Source: Strongyloides papillosus
Taxonomy: Eukaryota; Nematoda; Chromadorea; Rhabditida; Strongyloididae
Reading direction: 5' to 3'
NCBI GenBank assembly: GCA_005656395.1
Contig: SRSI01000009.1
Span: 1,488,001 to 1,552,000 of the forward strand
Length of the DNA: 64,000 nucleotides
Position 1 is the first letter of the stretch; each line of letters begins with the position of its first letter. Positions 60,582 to 64,000 of this stretch are shown in pieces. The position numbers and the translations under genes are program-made. Below the pieces are notes generated by a model, which did not search any database, was not told the DNA's origin, and was given only the letters and a program-made list of their open reading frames with translations.

Positions 60582-63437
60582 TTAGCTAACTTCAAAAAGA
60601 TAGGCTAAATCTTCGTTTGTCAATTTGCAACCCTTCTTATGACCTGCTTTCTTGAGGAAAGTGTCTGCAAGATTTCTCTTCCTATCTTGAAGATTAAGTA
60701 CTCTTTGTTCGATGCTATTACTGCAAACGAACTTATGAATAAAAACATCCTTTTCTTGACCGATGCGATAAATTCTATCACAAGCTTGGTCCTCCATAAA
60801 CGGATTCCAATGAGGGTCAAGAATAAATAAGTGATTTGCTCCAACCAAATTTAATCCAACTCCACCGGCTTTTAATGACAATAGCATTATTCTTTCATGT
60901 TTAGTAGAACCATTACTATTAATAACTTTTTGAGCTGAGTGACGTGCTTCTTGATCAACTGCTCCGGTAATTTCTACAAAAGCAATATTCCTTTTATTTA
61001 AATGACTGTGTACCAAACGAAGCATTGAAGTCCACTGAGATACGATAATAATTTTATCTTCCGTTTCATTAAAAATTCTATCAACTCTTTCAAATAATGC
61101 TACAATTTTGCTGCTAGCAAAGTCATCTTCAAATACTTTTAGGTGATCTTTTTCATCGTCTGCGTCTTTGCAGTTTTCTTCTAAGAAATTATTCATTGAA
61201 TTTCCAACTGTTGCAAGTACATTTTCATCTACAACACTATTTTCTCCTCCATCAAAACAATCCAAGTCTAGACCTTTTTTTGTCAAAGACATATGATTGC
61301 ATGCCTGTCGAAGACGCAGTAAAAGCACCAAAATACAAGCCATATCTTGGAACCTGTCATCGTCGTCAGCAGACATATTTCTAACGTTAATAAATGGATT
61401 TCTGGACCTATCAACTGTTTCAGAATGACTATAGCCAATGTCAGAATCACTGTAACGATCAAGGAAACTCCTTACAAATTCTTGAGCGGCTTTAAACATT
61501 TGATCGTATATTAATCTTTCCCTCGGATCCATATCTAAAGTGATACGTTCACAGAATCTAGCAGGAAGTTTAACAAGACATTCACCGTCTTCATCTAGTT
61601 GGTCCTTCGTTCTTCTCAACAATACGGCACCAACAAGAATATCAAGACGACATAAGCCATGTTTAGTAGTAGTGTTTATATAACTTTTCCAAATAGTCTC
61701 CTGATCTAAAGGATCAGTTCTAAGAAAACGGAACAATGAAAATCCATCCCATAGATCATTATGTATAGGTGTACCAGTAACACACCAACGACGTAGTCCT
61801 GACAAACTTGCACAAGCTTTTGATGTCAAACTTTTTCTATTCTTAATTGAATGAGCTTCGTCAAGAATTATCCTTTGGAAACAAACTTTTGCTAAGACAG
61901 AACCACTTGACGGAGTCTTAGGCTTTTTTGATTTTCCCGCTTTACTTCCACGATCACCTTCAGAATCACAGTCGCCCAAAAGATATCCTAATTCAGATGT
62001 AACAGTTCCATATGACGTTATAACTATATCAAGGTCTGACAAATCACGAGGGTTTGTAGTCCTATTGTTACCATGAAAAGTAGTAATTCTAAGACCACCC
62101 GATTTTGCAAACTTTTTAATCTCGCTATCCCATTGTCCCATTAATCCACTTGGAGCAACAATCAGAGTAGCTCTAATCGGAGTAAGACCTTCACCCTTAG
62201 CTATTCTGAATCTAGCATCTTCAAACTTTTTATACTCATCATCACTATTATTTTTTTGATGAAGTATAAGTGATATCATTTGAGCTGTTTTTCCCAGCCC
62301 CATGTCGTCAGCCAAAATTCCACCACAAGGGAAAGAGCTCTCTCTCTTAACTAAAAATGCCAATCCTTCTTCTTGATAAGGTTTTAGACGTCCGGAAAAA
62401 GATCTAGGAGTTCCAATTTTTGATTTCTTGTCATACTGTTCAACAAAATGGAGGACAGTCTTAAAAAGGTTGTTGATTTTGCAAGAAGCTTGGTCCCAAT
62501 CGTCATTACTCATTCTCCCTCTTGACGAACCTCTTAGATTTTCAATTGACAGAATACTTCCTATTGTAACATCATCCAAATGTATGAGTTGCCCATAAGC
62601 TCTATAGTTTTTAAGTTGCTGTTCATTGATAAAACTTCCTTGGTTTGTACGAATATCTGACCCCTTACTTAACGTATCCGATCTCTCTAAACGGCTAGCT
62701 TCTTCTGTTTTAACTAAATCATTTTCACCACGACCTAAAGTTGGTGACAGGTGATTAGAAACAGTTTCACTACTGTTATAAGCATTGGTATCGGCTGCAA
62801 TACTGAGTGTTTTGTGCACGTATATCAATTCATCCACCTTTTTGTCGTCGTCATCCCTTGATGTCGTGGAGACACTACCTCCTAACGATGAGTTATCATT
62901 TAATTGAAAACCACTTATTCCCACGGGTTGTTGGAGGCTACTTAATGACTCCCACTTCTTCTCTGTATTGGATCTCTCCTCAATTTTGATATCATTATCC
63001 TCAACGACAATGATGTCATCCTGGTTCCCCGAAGATGTACTACTGCCAATAGATGCAGCAAATTCAGCAGCAAGTCTCGCATACAATGATTTAGAAATCC
63101 CGCGATCAATATCACTTTCTATCCTTTTCTTCTTTGCAGAATAACTTTCCGTATTCACATTCTTAGTGTGACTACTTGATCTCTTTAACAATCGAGCACA
63201 GCTTTTTGGAGAATTCTTTTGATCAGAAAGAATGATGATCTCCCTGCCTGCGTTGCTGTTTCCGGAAGACCGCTTGAAATAATCGGTCATCAAACGACGA
63301 TCTCCAATTCTATGAGATGAAGTCGTCAACTGCAGTCTTGGAGCACATTCGTTGTTCTCACACTCTTCGTCAATTACGATAGGTTGCTCACGTGATCCTC
63401 CCAAGCACCTTGGATTTTTACCAAAAACTTGAATCAT
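60582..63437 (-). CDS. SNF2-family DNA translocase of the TTF2/lodestar type
   Basis: A single uninterrupted frame of 951 aa. The N-terminal ~320 residues are Ser/Asp-rich and disordered, with acidic patches (PIVIDEECENNEC; DDIIVVEDND). The ATPase has motif I GGILADDMGLGKTAQMISL, Ia ATLIVAPSGLMGQWDSEI, the Walker B box as DEAH (ILDEAHSIKNR), motif III RWCVTGTPIHNDLWD, and in the second lobe IIVVSQWTSML, LLSLKAGGVGLNLVGANHLF and DRIYRIGQEKDV. There is no RING finger between the lobes, which separates it from HLTF/RAD5/SHPRH and favours TTF2 (lodestar), which releases RNA polymerase II from DNA at mitosis. No introns, and codon third positions visibly richer in G/C than in neighbouring genes. 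Confidence 0.92.
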   Translation of the reverse strand: MIQVFGKNPRCLGGSREQPIVIDEECENNECAPRLQLTTSSHRIGDRRLMTDYFKRSSGNSNAGREIIILSDQKNSPKSCARLLKRSSSHTKNVNTESYSAKKKRIESDIDRGISKSLYARLAAEFAASIGSSTSSGNQDDIIVVEDNDIKIEERSNTEKKWESLSSLQQPVGISGFQLNDNSSLGGSVSTTSRDDDDKKVDELIYVHKTLSIAADTNAYNSSETVSNHLSPTLGRGENDLVKTEEASRLERSDTLSKGSDIRTNQGSFINEQQLKNYRAYGQLIHLDDVTIGSILSIENLRGSSRGRMSNDDWDQASCKINNLFKTVLHFVEQYDKKSKIGTPRSFSGRLKPYQEEGLAFLVKRESSFPCGGILADDMGLGKTAQMISLILHQKNNSDDEYKKFEDARFRIAKGEGLTPIRATLIVAPSGLMGQWDSEIKKFAKSGGLRITTFHGNNRTTNPRDLSDLDIVITSYGTVTSELGYLLGDCDSEGDRGSKAGKSKKPKTPSSGSVLAKVCFQRIILDEAHSIKNRKSLTSKACASLSGLRRWCVTGTPIHNDLWDGFSLFRFLRTDPLDQETIWKSYINTTTKHGLCRLDILVGAVLLRRTKDQLDEDGECLVKLPARFCERITLDMDPRERLIYDQMFKAAQEFVRSFLDRYSDSDIGYSHSETVDRSRNPFINVRNMSADDDDRFQDMACILVLLLRLRQACNHMSLTKKGLDLDCFDGGENSVVDENVLATVGNSMNNFLEENCKDADDEKDHLKVFEDDFASSKIVALFERVDRIFNETEDKIIIVSQWTSMLRLVHSHLNKRNIAFVEITGAVDQEARHSAQKVINSNGSTKHERIMLLSLKAGGVGLNLVGANHLFILDPHWNPFMEDQACDRIYRIGQEKDVFIHKFVCSNSIEQRVLNLQDRKRNLADTFLKKAGHKKGCKLTNEDLAYLFEVS

Positions 63438-64000
63438 CGTTTAAATTGACGATACCTTCAAAAAAGTAAATAATCTAAGAATCTTTCCCATCAAACTTAC
63501 GATCTTCCACACTCAGAATAGGTTGCACTAATCTACAATTTAAAAAATGAGGCTATGCTATAACGGATAAATACTAGTGGGCAACGACTAAAAGAGTCTA
63601 TTTGAATAAGATAAAATCGAATGGCAGATGTAGAAATTTACTATATATTATATACTACTTATGTCATAAAGAAAGATTATCATACATACCCAATCAGATT
63701 GCTTAATTAAAGTTAACTTCTTTTAGAAATAATGGATAACTCTAATACCAATATGAACATACCAACTATGCGAACAGCTTTATTTCGAAATATACCAAAG
63801 AAAAACTCCTCTCACGACATGTTGTTAAAATTCTCGCAAAGAAGAACGAATTACGAGAAGAAATTAAAGTTATCAAGAATTCTCGTTGTGTAACTAATCC
63901 TTTAGCGCGATTTCACAACTTCGTGGCGAGACATTTTTGGTGATGTGTTCAGACGTTATATTTCAACAAGGTTAAATTAGAGAGGAAGTTCCAAATTTTC
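63438..64000. other. Window edge: SNF2 gene promoter side and unresolved coding-like segment
   Basis: Upstream of the SNF2 gene. From about 63720 the plus strand has TTCTTTTAG (63717-63725) followed by an ATG at 63732 and a 53-codon frame to 63893 (MDNSNTNMNIPTMRTALFRN...). A different plus-strand frame is open from about 63750 to 63942 and looks at least as coding-like (e.g. SRHVVKILAKKNELREEI, then NPLARFHNFVARHFW). The segment is richer in G+C than the usual spacer. It may be the 5' part of a gene continuing outside the window, or a decayed fragment; I cannot decide. Confidence 0.3.

Overview
This 64 kb window is nuclear DNA of a nematode, most probably of the Strongyloides group. Reasons: it is very AT-rich (by eye about a fifth to a quarter G+C); most introns are tiny (38-60 bp) with GTAAGT-like donors and TTT(T)AG acceptors; several start codons sit directly behind a splice acceptor with no upstream exon, as expected for spliced-leader trans-splicing; and it carries an NR5A receptor of the nhr-25/FTZ-F1 type. 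Species assignment is inference. No tRNA, rRNA, CRISPR array, virus-like gene or intact transposon was recognised.

Layout. 1-5.3 kb: glycine cleavage T-protein (+), a two-finger C2H2 protein (-), a mitochondrial carrier (-). 7.5-10.9 kb: a four-exon FERM protein resembling Expanded/FRMD6, ending in a PPPY motif (-). 13.8-16.1 kb: NF-YA (-) and a small single-pass membrane protein (+). 16.4-19.6 kb: three close genes on the minus strand (coatomer zeta, then SEC22, then glutathione reductase), perhaps an operon. 19.8-23.7 kb: a degenerate coding-like stretch, a nested palindrome and gene-poor AT-rich DNA. 23.7-32.5 kb: RNF19-type RBR ubiquitin ligase (+), CPSF6 (-), a small heat-shock protein with an upstream heat-shock element (-), AMP deaminase (+). 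33-37.5 kb: methanethiol oxidase/SELENBP1 (-) and a GT31 glycosyltransferase (+). 38.1-42.3 kb: nhr-25/NR5A (-), with about 5.4 kb of non-coding DNA upstream. 47.7-50.5 kb: a two-exon 73-aa membrane microprotein (+), a cysteine-rich EB-module secreted protein (-), a small unknown (-). 52-60.1 kb: NKAP (-), membrin (+), a BTB-BACK protein (-), a small membrane protein (-), a kinesin-5-like motor (+). 60.6-63.4 kb: an intronless TTF2/lodestar-type SNF2 ATPase (-).

Three genes belong to one early secretory route: coatomer zeta, SEC22 (R-SNARE) and membrin (Qb-SNARE). Several others are gene-expression factors (NF-YA, NR5A, CPSF6, NKAP, TTF2). Exon joins were worked out by hand; every join reported keeps the reading frame and uses GT...AG. 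Several starts were chosen at the first ATG in an open frame that extends further upstream without one (NF-YA, AMP deaminase, BTB protein). No clearly undescribed multi-gene system was found. The most rewarding items are the Expanded-like FERM protein, the unannotated split microprotein, the nested palindrome, the NR5A-type site upstream of methanethiol oxidase, and the intronless, comparatively GC-rich SNF2 gene.
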